From Corinectria fuckeliana (taxonomy: Eukaryota; Ascomycota; Sordariomycetes; Hypocreales; Nectriaceae), in the NCBI GenBank assembly GCA_019137255.1, contig WPDH01000030.1:1-13665 (forward strand): a DNA stretch of 13,665 nucleotides, written 5' to 3'. This document shows, in pieces, positions 1 to 9,486 of the stretch. A program made the translations under genes and the position numbers. The notes beneath the pieces were generated by a model. That model was not told where the DNA came from and did no database searches. It saw only the letters and a list, made by a program, of their open reading frames with translations. Every line of letters starts with the position of its first letter. Position 1 is the stretch's first letter.

Positions 1-57
1 GTTACTAAAAGGCTTAGTAGTAAACAATTAAATATAGTAATTAGTAGGTCACTAAAA

Positions 58-160
58 ATAAGCTATACTAAATAACCTAGCTATACTTAAAAACTTAGCT
101 ATACTTAAGAACCTAGCCACACTTAAGAACCTAGTCACACTTAAGAACCTAGCTATATTA
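58..160. repeat. 18-bp tandem array, about 5.7 copies
   Basis: Units start at 58, 76, 94, 112, 130 and 148 (the last is partial). The common unit is CCTAGCTATACTTAAGAA. Units at 112 and 130 read CCACAC and TCACAC where the others read CTATAC. Paired CpA-to-TpA changes explain these differences, so the array keeps less mutated and more mutated versions side by side. The first unit is the most diverged. Function is unknown; such arrays can lie near ends of large elements, but nothing here proves it. Confidence 0.85.
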
Positions 161-478
161 TCTTATAACTTAACTACTAATATAACTTTAGCTAGATAAA
201 AGTCTCTTAATAATATAAAATTATACTTTAAATATAAACTTATTCTTTTTTATATATAGTATTTATAGTAATTTTCCTAGGATTTTTTAAGTACTTATTC
301 TCTCTATTTTCTTAATTTATATATATTTCTTATTAATATAATATTAACTTTATAAATAATTATCTAGAACTTAGTTAATATTAGTTCTTATAAGTATTCT
401 TAAGGATTATATCTTAATACTACTATATTAAAATTTCTACTTCTTACCTTATATTTATTCTTATTATAATTTTAAGAT

Positions 479-542
479 AGCCTTTAAGAATAACTATTAA
501 GAATTATTAATATTTATTTCTTAATAACTATTCCTAAAGGCT
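479..542. repeat. Palindromic element, copy A
   Basis: The left arm 479-503 (AGCCTTTAAGAATAACTATT...) pairs with the right arm 518-542 (...CTATTCCTAAAGGCT) at about 22 of 25 positions, with a 14-nt loop. The mismatches are all transitions. The inner arm end reads TTAAGAA, unlike the TTAG end of most other copies, so this may be a separate subfamily. It lies outside the long frames, upstream of gene 1. Confidence 0.85.
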
Positions 543-782
543 ACTCTTATATATTCTTCTCTTACTATAACTAATCTACCTTATATAAAATATAACTTAG
601 TATTTTATTCTAACTTTCCTTTTATTATATAATAGTCTAACTAATAAGTAATTATAATAGTATTACTATATAAGAAATAAGACTAACTAGCAATTTAGTA
701 AACTCTAGCTAAAAAATAAGCTATTATCTAAAAGTATAATTATATATATTATTATTATTAATAAACCCTTATATTATAAATA

Positions 783-3700
783 ATATATAAACCTTTTACT
801 AACTTTATTTAGTTTAAATATTTAATACTAATACTCTTATATATCTTACTTACTACTAATAATATTACTAGACTTTATATTTATCTACTACTTAATATTC
901 TAACTAATTCTCTTATTTATTCTAACCCTAACCTAGTTATATATAAGCTAGTAATAATATACTCTTTAATACTTATTTTTAATATAACTATACTTTCCTA
1001 ATATAAAGAAAATACTATTAAAGTATTTATATAAGTATACCTTTTATCTCTTATAAATATTACTAAAAATATATATTCTAATTACCTATCTTATATAAAT
1101 TCTAAGGTAAATAGTAACCTTAGTAATAATACCTCTATTAAACATATACTATAAAATAATCACCTAACACTTATAAAGAAGATATAACTTAATAAGAAAG
1201 TAGATTCTATAAGAAAGAATATTAGAAAACACCTAAAGATATATAGTACTAATATAATAAAAGAGCACTTATTAGATAATTTAAATAGTAGTAATAACTC
1301 TTCTAGTACTTTACTAATATACTAGATTTATAATACTCTAGCTTTACTTTTATCTTTTATACTAACTAGCTTATAATTTAATAGCCTTCTCTCTTATAAT
1401 AATAAAAAGCTAGATAATATATAAACTATACCTATAAGAGCTATCTAGAGAAGTATAAAAGATATCTTAGATAGTACTAATACTAAGCTAGATAGTACTA
1501 TACTTTATAAGCTTTTTACCTCTAAGTAGAAATAGCCTATTAGCTACTCTATATAAGACTATAAGTATAAATATAAGAATAAGATTAAAATCACTTAAGA
1601 TAGTATAAGAGTATATAATTAGTACTATTTTATAATAAATATCTAGTATATACTTAAGAGTAGTAATACCTAGAATACTTAGCTCTTATATATTCTAGAT
1701 ATACTAAAAGACCTTTTTAATCTTACTTTATATAACTAGATACTTAGTATAAATACTAATAGGTCTAAGAATATTAGTTATATATATTATACTATATTTA
1801 AGAGGTCCTCTAACCTAGATATACTACTATTATAGCTCTACTTATACTTATACTACTTAGTTAACCTAAAGACTATAATAATAGTAATTAACTATATATT
1901 TAATATTAATAGCTTATATTACTTCTCTTAAAGTCTTACTATAGTATAGTTTACCTTTTAATAGTATCTTACTATATAGATAATTTTTAACCTTATAGAT
2001 AATATTTATCTTAGTATTCTTATATACTAAGCAGAAGATACTATCCTCTTATAGATAGGCTTACTACTTAGCTAGCTAGCTACTATAAAGCTTATCTATT
2101 AGGTTTCTAACTACTACTTTAGGTGTATTACTAGGCTTACTAATATATATATATAAATATTCTTTCTTACTTTATATTAAGATAAACTAACTAACCTAGT
2201 TAGATATACCTACTTACTAATTAAGTAGTTTATATACTAGACTAATAAGATTATACTTTTATCTATATAAGGTGTTATTAATAATAGTAATATACTATAA
2301 TATATCTTCTGCTCTTATATAGTAGCTTTAACTAATTTAATAGCTATTTATAAAGATAAGACTACTTTTATTATAGTACTAAAAAGAGCAGTTAGTAGGA
2401 CTATCTTAGCAGTTTCTAAGAGATATTTAGCCTGCTTTAAGATAATCTACTATAATATATAGCTTATTTACCTAAAGGCTATATAGACTTAGATCTAAGC
2501 CTAAGCTGCTAAGTTTCTTATATACTAGAGTGTACACCTCTTTTTATTATCTAAGAATACTAAGCTTATATATCTTATACTTACTCTTAAATATACTATA
2601 GATTACTAAAAGAACTAGTAAGATAAGATAATTAATAAAACCTATATTAACCCTAATAATACCTATCTTAATATTAGCTAATAGTATACCTCTTATTTAT
2701 TAGGTGCTTTTACTTATAATAGCCTACTATAAAAAAAGTACTATCTTAATATATTTTATAATATCTACTAGTTATAAAGCTATAACTATAACAGGCTAGG
2801 CCTAGGCTAAAAGCTATACTTATAAAAGAATAAGTACTCTTAGGTTATACTTTATAATACTATATATATAACTCTTATATATAAAGTATATAGTAGGGAG
2901 CTATAGTAAGGCCTTATATACATATAGTATTATAATCTTATTAAGATCTTATTTAATACTACTAAAGAGTATCTATTTCACTCTTAGATAATTAAGTTCT
3001 TAGCTTTTAATTTAGCATATCTTATTAACTAAGATAAGAGCACTTAAGGTCTTAACTAATATATCTTAACTATTATTATAAAGTACTAGCTTAGTAAGCT
3101 TTATATCTACTATAATATTCTAGATATAACACCTAATAATACTACCTCTCTTATAAGTAGCATCTAAGTAAAGGATAAGATCTTCTTAACTCTCCTCTAC
3201 TAGATTATCTAATACTACACCTAGTAACTCTTTATAGCTAACCTAACTAAGAAGGTACTATATTTTACTATTATCTTAGCTAATATAGCTAGATTCCTAT
3301 AAGCTTTTATTAACTACTACTACTTTCTTTTTAAATACTTACACTTAGCTATCTTAACTAAGTTCTCTCTCTTAGAGATAGTTATTATAGTTATAGCCTT
3401 ATATAGCCTATACTTTTTATACTCTTCTACTCTTATTATAAAAGAGACCTTACTATAAGGTGATTATTAGACTATAAAGTAGTATAAGAATACTTAGGCA
3501 GGTAAGAGAATAGTACTTATAGTTAAGTATAAGAGGCTTAAGATAGGTACTAAATCTACTACTTATAGCTTTAGCTAGTAGAAACTAGGCAAATTTAACT
3601 AAGATGTTATATACTTCTATAAAGCTATTAGAGAGCAGATTATAATATATAATAGTATACTATATAATAACTATAAGTAGTAGTAAAAGATCCTTAAGAA

Positions 3701-5196
3701 TATATATAATATAAGCTTTTACTTATAGTAAGCTAAAATATAAATTAAGAAGTTTTATATTTTTAAATAGCCTAAAGTAAGACTACTTTAGTATAAATAC
3801 CTACACTTTATAATAATTAACCTATTTTAATAGAACATTTAGTATAAGATATATAAGTCTAGCTGCTAAGTTAGAGAGAGTAATATTATAAACTAAGCAC
3901 TAGCTAACTTTCCTAATAAAAGGCTGCTTATATTCTATTATAATACTATAATAAATATATTTTATAACTAATATATAGCTATAAATAATATAGTACTATA
4001 CTATATTATAAGTAATAAGATATATAGTTATAATCTATATAATCTTTTTAATAACCTTTTTACCCTTTAGGCTCTAAAAAGTAGTTTTATAATATAAAAG
4101 AGATAAGTATATAAACTATTCTATATAATAGTCTGTTAAAGCTATAAGCTTATCTATTAGACTTTTAGCCTCTAAGTAGCTTATAACTAGTATAAAAAGC
4201 TTTATATTCTTATTACTACTACACACTAGGTACTATTATAGCTAATAACAAATAGGTTTATTAGTATAACTAAGATAGTAATAAGCTAGAGATTAAAAAG
4301 GAGGTATATATAAGTATTAATAATATATAGGCTTTTTAGAACCTTATTTAGCAGCTTATACTCTTTCTGCCTTATAGTATAAATCCTAGCTATAAGTATA
4401 AGTGATTATATAATTAGTGCCTACTTACTAACCTAAGCTACCTACCCCTATTATAAAGCTTAGTAATCTAAGTATAAGTAGATAAACCCTAAGAATAACA
4501 GAAAGTCTTACTTCTACTAGGCTAAGTAAGACCTAATTAGGGTAATAAGAGTAGCTATCTAGCTTAATAAGCTTAAGATTAGAAGAGGGTATATCTTTAC
4601 TATAAGTTAAGATTAGGTAAATTACCTTATAATTAAGAAGAGGTTTTTAGCACACTTTTATCTTATTATCTAGATATAAAATACTACTACTAATAAACTA
4701 GAGGGTATATTTTACAGGCTTATTAGCAACTTAATAGGTATAGTTAAGAGATAAATACTATTAAATCTAGTAGAGATTACTAGAGGGTTATACCTAAGGT
4801 AATATACTATAAATATTATAGAAGTAGGGCAAATAGTAAGATAGGTAAGCAAAAAATAGTATAAAAAAGAAATAAGATATACTACTCTTAACTAAGTATA
4901 ACAGTTAGAGTGGAAACTTAGACTTATACTATTACTAGTAACTTAACAAAAAATAGAAAAGGTAATAAGCCTTATCTCTAAGAATAAGTCTAAGAAAGAG
5001 CCTTATTATAACTATAATATAAGTAAGAAGCTATAAAAATAAAACATATAAGTGCTAAATAATAATAATATAGTATATAATAGTAATATATTATTCTACC
5101 CTTCTAAAAGGGTTAGATAATAAATATAAAAGAGTTAAAAATAGTAAGAGAGAATAGCCTAAGAGGTAAAGTATATACTAATAAGAATATAAGATA
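783..5196 (+). pseudogene. Gene 1: giant RIP-killed reading frame, unrecognised
   Basis: A single frame (codons starting at positions divisible by 3) can be read without any indel for about 1,470 codons if TAA and TAG are taken as converted Gln or Trp codons. I saw no in-frame TGA. The amino acid composition is protein-like throughout, for example FLFKYLHLAILTKFSLLE near 3330-3380 and GKRIVLIVKYKRLKIGT near 3500-3550. Around 4440-4460 the codons TAC-CCC-TAT-TAT could descend from a C-P-x-C metal-binding pair. The start is uncertain because ATG is usually converted to ATA; the frame is convincing from about 840. No transposase, reverse transcriptase or helicase motif could be recognised, so no function is offered. 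It probably continues at 5247-6060. Confidence 0.7.
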
Positions 5197-5216
5197 GTAT
5201 CTAAGAATAGTTATTA
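5193..5216 (+). repeat. Solo arm of the palindromic family, copy B
   Basis: GATAGTATCTAAGAATAG followed by TTATTAAGAA matches the left arm of the family (compare copies A and E). No facing right arm is found nearby. It sits at the frame change of gene 1, overlapping the proposed intron donor. Confidence 0.6.
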
Positions 5217-5246
5217 AGAAAATTACCTAACTCTTAAATAACTAAG
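5197..5246 (+). other. Possible short intron in gene 1
   Basis: The coding frame of gene 1 changes register here. A 50-nt stretch begins GTATCTAAG, contains CCTAACTC as a possible branch site at about 5226-5233, and ends ACTAAG. With these ends the phase of the upstream frame (one base left over) agrees with the downstream frame. The AAG acceptor is unusual; a TTTAG acceptor at 5253 would break the phase. The stretch contains a solo arm of the palindromic family (5193-5216). A plain frameshift is the alternative. Confidence 0.4.
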
Positions 5247-6060
5247 ACTTTAGGGCCTAAGTTTACTTTAGGCGCTCTTAGAGTTAAAAAGGTAAGAAGG
5301 GAAAATAAAGCTAGATAGGTAGAGGTAGAAAGAGATTAAGTGATAGTAATACCTTTAGGGGTGTTAAGAGAGCTTTAGATCTTAGAGCTATTAGTTAAGC
5401 AGGTAAGATTAGCTTATAAGATAATACTATAAGATAGAAGAAAGTTATACTTATAGGCTAAGAGCTAGGTAGTAATACTATAGATCTAGTTAAGAGCCTT
5501 AAAGGTAAATAAGGTCTAAGTGGGGAATTAACTAAGGTAGCTACTAAGAGTAAGCTAGAAAAGGTTAAGAAGGTTAAGAGAGGTAATAAAAGAGGTCTTA
5601 ATACTAGTAATATTATAAAAAGTAGTAATAAGCTTATTACTACTAGTCTTAGTATTATAAATAATAAGAGGACTATAACACTAAGTATAGTAGTAGCTAT
5701 AAAGCTTACTCTTACTAGTATAAAGCTTCTTAGTACTTTTAGCCTTCTTAATCTTAGTACTAAGACTACTAGGGAGGGAAAGAGAGAGAGAGCTAGAATC
5801 TTAGAATTAGAATATAATATACTAGATAAAAAGAGTAATAAGAGCTAGCTAAGATAAGAAACAGAGATAAGAAGAGTTTATTAGGCTTAAAGTAGGCTAT
5901 AAGATTAAAGTATAAACTATAAGAAATATAATATTTACTATAGTAAGTATATTTTTAAGACCTTATATATATAAAGCTTTATATAAGATCTCTACTAGTA
6001 GTAGATACTAATTAAGATAAACCTAAACTAAATTATAAAGTAAGAGTAACTATATATATT
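5247..6060 (+). pseudogene. Gene 1 continuation: basic low-complexity C-terminal part
   Basis: The frame beginning at 5249 is coherent for about 270 codons, again broken only by TAA and TAG. From 5511 to 5845 it has no stop at all. It is rich in Lys, Arg, Ser, Thr and Gly, with stretches such as KKVKKVKRGNKRG (about 5567-5605) and REGKRERAR (about 5770-5800), which suggests a disordered, nucleic-acid-binding or nuclear region. Near 5920-5960 a Tyr-rich stretch (converted from Cys or His) might hide a small zinc-binding motif. The purine bias of the + strand comes from these codons. The end is uncertain: the frame stays open through the palindrome arms to about 6200. No family was recognised. 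Confidence 0.6.
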
Positions 6061-6064
6061 ATGC

Positions 6065-6139
6065 CCTCTAGAAACAGTTATTAAGAAAACACTTATAGCT
6101 TATAAGGTAGCCTTTAGAAATAGTTGCTAAGAAATACCT
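6065..6139 (+). repeat. Two direct arms of the palindromic family
   Basis: CCTCTAGAAACAGTTATTAA at 6065 and CCTTTAGAAATAGTTGCTAA at 6111 are the same left arm repeated in the same direction, 46 bp apart. The first keeps an unconverted CA (AACAG) and the second an unconverted TG (GTTG), so each preserves part of the ancestral AACAGCTGTT core. Right-type arms occur downstream at 6354 and 6458. Confidence 0.65.
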
Positions 6140-6192
6140 TATACTAACCCTAATTTAGCACTAGCCTTATACTAATCCTAATCTGCTACTAT
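6137..6192. repeat. 28-bp tandem duplication
   Basis: Two adjacent 28-bp units begin CCTTATACTAA at 6137 and 6165. They differ mainly by C/T changes and a few other substitutions in their 3' halves (TTTAGCA against TCTGCTA). Function is unknown. Confidence 0.7.
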
Positions 6193-6353
6193 CACTTATG
6201 TTTAGTAATAGCAGCTAGAGGGTGATAAACACATAAATATATAAACATATAATAGTAAAATTAAAGCTATAAAACTTTAACCCCCCCACTTCTTTTCTTT
6301 CTTCTTTCCCTTTATAACCTACTAACTAACTAACTTAGGTAAGTACTTCTAAT

Positions 6354-6378
6354 CTTAACAGTTATTTCTAAACTCTAC
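6354..6378 (-). repeat. Solo right arm of the palindromic family
   Basis: CTTAACAGTTATTTCTAAAC and the bases after it match the right arm of the family, with the ancestral CA kept in AACAG. No facing left arm lies directly upstream; the nearest left arms are at 6065 and 6111. Confidence 0.55.
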
Positions 6379-6430
6379 TAAACCTAACTCTGCTAAACCT
6401 AACTCTAACTTTAAATCTAACTCTAAATCC
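6373..6430. repeat. 15-bp imperfect tandem repeat
   Basis: CTCTACTAAACCTAA (6373-6387) is followed by CTCTGCTAAACCTAA (6388-6402), then two diverged units starting CTCTAA at 6403 and 6421. The first two units differ only by TA against TG, again a RIP-type change. Confidence 0.65.
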
Positions 6431-6457
6431 CACCCTTTACTTATTTCCCGCCTTCTT

Positions 6458-6484
6458 TTCTTAATAACTATTTCTAGATATAAT
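6458..6484 (-). repeat. Solo right arm, TTCTTAA subtype
   Basis: TTCTTAATAACTATTTCTAG matches the right arm of copy A, including its TTCTTAA inner end. It faces the left arms at 6065 and 6111, which carry the matching TTAAGAA or CTAAGAA end. Confidence 0.55.
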
Positions 6485-6544
6485 ATTTATTATATTTCCC
6501 CTACTTAACCCCTCTCTCTTATAAATTTTATCACTTTATAATAA

Positions 6545-6602
6545 GATAGCCTCTAAGAATAGTTATTAGAGATAATCTTAATAGTTATTCTTAGATGCTA
6601 CC
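6545..6602. repeat. Palindromic element, copy D
   Basis: The left arm 6545-6568 (GATAGCCTCTAAGAATAG...) pairs with the right arm 6579-6602 at about 20 of 24 positions, with a loop of about 10 nt. It lies in the spacer upstream of gene 2, possibly in its 5' untranslated region. Confidence 0.85.
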
Positions 6603-6736
6603 TATATAACCCTCTAGACTATACTATTAATACTAGTTTTTAGCCCCTCTCTATTATATCTTACTTAACTACCTAAGAAATAAATAACTAAACAACTAAC
6701 TATATAAACTAATCTTATATAAGTTACTTATTAAGT

Positions 6737-7391
6737 ATACTAGGTAAGAGTAGCACCTTAGGTAAGAGGGGAAAAAAGCTCTTAGCCTAAAAGCCTAAGA
6801 CTATAAGAAAGACCCTGCTGTAAAACACTAAAAGAAAAGCCCTAAAGTCTATAAAACTTAGTAAGATAATCTCTTCTACTTACACCTATCTTTCTAGCAG
6901 TAAAGCTAACTATAATATAGTCTTACTATCCCTGTTATCCTCCTAGTAAGATAAGAATAATACACACCTACTAGAAGAGATATTAAAACTATAAGCTAAC
7001 TCTCTAACTAAACTTATACCTAAAGATAAGAAAGAAGCTATAGTTAGCCTAGAGGACCCTCTTAATATTAACTAAACTATAAACCTTATAAGCTATAAAT
7101 AGAAGATAAAATATATTATTTCTACTATTTAGCACTTTTATACCTATATTAAGCAGTCTAAGTTTATTTATCACCTACTAGCAGCTAGTAGTAAAAAGGT
7201 ACTAAATAATAATATTATAGTATAAGATATATAAGCTTATAATCACTTAAAACATACTTGCCTTCTTAGGGCTAAAAAGCTACTAGAGAATAAGATAATA
7301 TAAGTAGCTTACTTAAGATTTAAGTATATATATATCTTATTTTACTTTTAGGATACTACTTATAAGTACCTTTTTTCCTCTTATATTAGCC
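6737..7391 (+). pseudogene. Gene 2, first coding part (RIP-killed)
   Basis: A frame starting at position 6737 (ATA, perhaps a converted ATG) reads first a basic Ser/Lys-rich stretch (GKRGKK near 6761-6778) and then a more globular region, for example KHTCLLRAKKLLENK near 7250-7295. Stops inside are TAA and TAG only. The frame runs up to the pair of palindromes at 7392-7550, after which the gene resumes in another frame at 7623. The exact splice donor could not be found; it may have been destroyed by mutation. The protein family is not recognised. A converted ATG further upstream cannot be excluded. Confidence 0.6.
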
Positions 7392-7456
7392 TAAGATAGT
7401 ATTTAAGAATAGTTATTAGTATTTAATCTTAATAGTTATTTCTAGATACTATCTTA
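7392..7456. repeat. Palindromic element, copy E
   Basis: The left arm 7392-7419 and right arm 7429-7456 are complementary at about 22 of 28 positions, with a 9-nt loop. The outer stem is TAAGATAGTAT paired with ATACTATCTTA, a perfect match that differs from copies I and J. A 33-nt pure pyrimidine tract (7459-7491) follows directly. It lies in the gap between two coding parts of gene 2, so it is probably intronic. Confidence 0.85.
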
Positions 7457-7622
7457 AGCTTTTTTTCCCTTTTTTCTTTTTGCCTAAATAACTAGGCGGG
7501 ATCTAAAAATAGTTGTTAGTATCTAGTCCTAATAGTTATTCTTAGATACTATCTTAAGCCACCTGTTTCTACCTCTTATTTATATAGTACTAATATAGTA
7601 AATAGGTATAATCTCACTTTAG
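7399..7622 (+). other. Probable intron region of gene 2 with two palindromes
   Basis: Coding potential in the upstream frame fades near 7390 and resumes cleanly at 7623, directly after CTCACTTTAG. TACTAAT at 7589-7595 is a plausible branch site. Copies E and F lie between. The donor is unresolved: GTATTT at 7399 and GTACCT at 7366 both leave two bases, whereas the frame at 7623 needs none. There may therefore be two introns with a small exon, or a lost donor. The start given here is only the GT at 7399. Confidence 0.4.
7498..7550. repeat. Palindromic element, copy F
   Basis: The left arm 7498-7519 (GGATCTAAAAATAGTTGTTAG from 7499) pairs partly with the right arm 7529-7550 (CTAATAGTTATTCTTAGATA...). 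It has more mismatches than the other copies. It follows copy E after 41 bp within the same gap of gene 2. A CTAAATAACTAG stretch (7483-7494) just before it could be a branch site and acceptor of a separate intron holding copy E. Confidence 0.75.
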
Positions 7623-8874
7623 CTACTTATTACACTCTTTAAATACTATAAGCTAAAGTATAATATATTAAATATTAAGAATATTAGTAGAAAACTACTA
7701 ACTATAATAAAGATTTAAGATAAGTTTTATATATTATATAGCACTTACAGTTAGTTTAGTAATAAGCTTAAGCAATCTAGAAAAATACTAATCTTCTCTT
7801 TAGGAGGAAAAAACCCTTTTTTCCTAGCAAAGTAAAATATACAGGTAAATAATATTAATATAATATTAATAGTCCTTACTTATACTTTTCACCTTATAGA
7901 TAATAACCTTATAATCTTTTACTAGAAGGATAATATAAATACTAACTATTATATTTAGAGCTACTACTATAAGAATTAGTAATAAGCTGTTATTATAGTC
8001 TATATAGTAAAGGGCTACTAATCTATAGTAAAAAACTACCTGTTTAGCACTAATAAGAAGGTAAAAGTATTATTAAGTTAACTCTTAACCTTTTAGAGGT
8101 ATATAACTAAGAAGCACTAAATATAAGTAAAGACAGCTATTATAAAGCACTACTCTAAGGTTACTATTAAGATTAAGAGGGAATTATATTTTCTTAAAGA
8201 TAACTTCTCTATAGATAACTTAAAGGTAATAAGCTTATAAGTATTATAAAATTAGATTATTTATATGCTAAGCATAATAAATCAGCTAAGTAAGATAAAT
8301 AAGATAAAATATAAGACTACTCTAGCTAATATTAATAGTATTCTACTAGATATAGTGTTAAAGGTAATCTCTTAGACTTTTTATACTATTATACTAGGTA
8401 TTAACCTAGTAGAGTCTCTTATAAGTAGGTTATTTACTAAAGAAGTATACTTACTAATAACTAACTATAAACATACTGTGATTTATAAACTTATTAACAG
8501 CTAGATCTATATAGCTACCTAGGGCTTATTATACTATCTTATCTTTATAAACCTTTATATTACTAACCTTACTAAGATTAAGCTTAGTATAGTAATAATA
8601 GTAAAATAGTATAATAAGCAGGTAGTAACTAATATAAAAGCAGCTATATAAGAACCACCTAAGTTTATATAATATAAGATAGCACTAGATAATAATAAGC
8701 TATATAGACTATATAAATTTAGGTTGCTTTTTAGAGAGATTCTCCTACCTAACTAAAACCTTACTAAGATTTATACTTAGTAGGATATTAACCTAAATAT
8801 ACTTACTATTAACTCTTATAATCTAATAATAATTATAAAGCTATCTTAAATTATAAGTATATACCCCTCCTAAG
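7623..8874 (+). pseudogene. Gene 2, second coding part (RIP-killed)
   Basis: The frame beginning CTA-CTT-ATT at 7623 is coherent for 417 codons plus one base, with only TAA and TAG stops. Examples are FSLGGKNPFFLAK (about 7797-7835) and KVTIKIKRELYFLKDNFS (about 8157-8210). The last part, near 8640-8870, becomes rich in codons that could come from Pro. It ends on the first base of a codon immediately before the donor at 8875, and the next exon supplies the other two bases. The protein family is unknown. Confidence 0.7.
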
Positions 8875-8931
8875 GTAATATCTAGAAATAGCTATTAGTA
8901 TTAGATTTTAATAGCTATTCTTAGATATTAC
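8875..8931. repeat. Palindromic element, copy G, at an intron donor
   Basis: The left arm GTAATATCTAGAAATAGC... (8875-8898) pairs with the right arm ...CTATTCTTAGATATTAC (8908-8931) at about 21 of 24 positions, with a 9-nt loop. The GT of the splice donor is the outer end of the stem. The outer arms (GTAATAT with ATATTAC) are perfectly paired but unlike those of other copies. Confidence 0.85.
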
Positions 8932-8995
8932 TCTCTCTCTTCTCTCTTCTTATACTAAAGATATACTAATATAACTATAAATACAAATTAACTAG
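8875..8995 (+). other. Intron of gene 2 (121 nt) holding palindrome G
   Basis: The intron starts GTAATA at 8875 and ends AACTAG at 8995. It splits a codon after its first base: upstream codons start at positions divisible by 3, and the downstream frame (AAA at 8998) agrees. ACTAAT at about 8965 is a plausible branch site. The first 57 nt are palindrome G, whose first base pair is made by the donor G itself. A CT-rich tract follows at 8931-8951. GT and AG are not RIP targets, which helps explain their survival. Confidence 0.8.
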
Positions 8996-9366
8996 TAAAA
9001 CTCCTAATCTTACTACTAAGGTTTATCTTTCTCTTAAATAAATATAGTACTAGAAAAATATTTACCTTTTACCTTATAATAAGACTACTTACTAAATAGA
9101 GGGAGTATAAAGTTAAGCTTAAACAGGTTAAACTTTTACTAGATAAGCACCTTTTTAAGCCTATTCTCCTCTTTATTTTAGCTACTATACTTAACTAGGT
9201 GTTTAACAAACTTAACATACTTTAAAAGGGTATTTTTACTATATATTCACTTTACTAGAGCTATAATAATTATCCTAATTTAGATTAAAAGCTATAAACT
9301 TTAGATAGCTTACCTAAACTTTAGAAGCTAGTAAACAAGCTAGCTAAAAACTATAAGAACCCTAAG
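8996..9366 (+). pseudogene. Gene 2, third coding part (RIP-killed)
   Basis: This 371-nt exon reads coherently from the split codon at 8995/8996 to CCT-AAG just before GTAAGT. Stops are TAA and TAG only. It is predominantly Leu/Lys-rich and helical in character, for example QVKLLLDKHLFKPILLFIL (9124-9180) and LVNKLAKNYKNPK near its end. The length is two bases plus 123 codons, so it closes in phase with both neighbours. No family was recognised. Confidence 0.7.
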
Positions 9367-9486
9367 GTAAGTCTCCCTTCTATCCTATCTAAGTAGCATC
9401 TAGAAACAGCTGTTAGTATAAATTATAATAACTATTCTTAGATACTACCTCTTTTACGCTCTTTATTATACTAACTATAACTATAG
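9367..9486 (+). other. Intron of gene 2 (120 nt) holding palindrome H
   Basis: GTAAGT at 9367-9372 is a consensus fungal donor, CTAAC at 9471-9475 a consensus branch site, and TATAG at 9482-9486 the acceptor 11 nt later. The intron lies between codons, and both flanking frames agree (AAG at 9364 and ACC at 9487). Palindrome H occupies 9393-9448. This is the best-supported splice structure in the window. Confidence 0.88.
9393..9448. repeat. Palindromic element, copy H, inside an intron
   Basis: The left arm GTAGCATCTAGAAACAGCTG... (9393-9416) keeps the complete ancestral core AACAGCTGTT, while its right arm (9426-9448) has the converted form AATAACTATT. The stem mismatches are all transitions. 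It begins 26 nt after the donor and ends 23 nt before the branch site. Confidence 0.85.

Larger units (their letters stand above)
1..780. other. Non-coding left flank
   Basis: No long frame can be followed here on either strand when TAA and TAG are read as converted Gln or Trp codons. The stretch contains the 18-bp tandem array at 58-160, one palindromic element at 479-542 and ATT/TTA microsatellite-like runs around 748-762. The rest is A+T-rich sequence in which I see nothing more. Confidence 0.5.
6193..6736. other. Spacer between gene 1 and gene 2
   Basis: No frame can be followed here. It contains a C7 run (6281-6287) followed by a 25-nt pure pyrimidine tract (6289-6313), a GTAAGT match at 6340, solo right arms of the palindromic family at 6354 and 6458, a 15-bp repeat at 6373-6430 and a full palindrome at 6545-6602. 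It may be the upstream region of gene 2, but no promoter element can be named. Confidence 0.5.

Noticed and set aside
58..160. CRISPR array
   Set aside because: The repeats are contiguous 18-bp units without spacers, and the DNA looks fungal.
1974..1990. Reverse transcriptase YxDD-like codons (ATA-TAG-ATA-ATT)
   Set aside because: They are out of register with the coherent frame of gene 1 as a YxDD motif, and none of the flanking reverse transcriptase motifs is visible.
4443..4460. CCHC zinc knuckle in gene 1
   Set aside because: Only a possible C-P-x-C pair can be imagined after undoing RIP; the His and last Cys cannot be placed, so no knuckle is claimed.
6137..6430. Telomere-type repeats (CCTAA motifs)
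   Set aside because: CCTAA occurs a few times within 28-bp and 15-bp repeats, but there is no regular CCCTAA or TTAGGG array.
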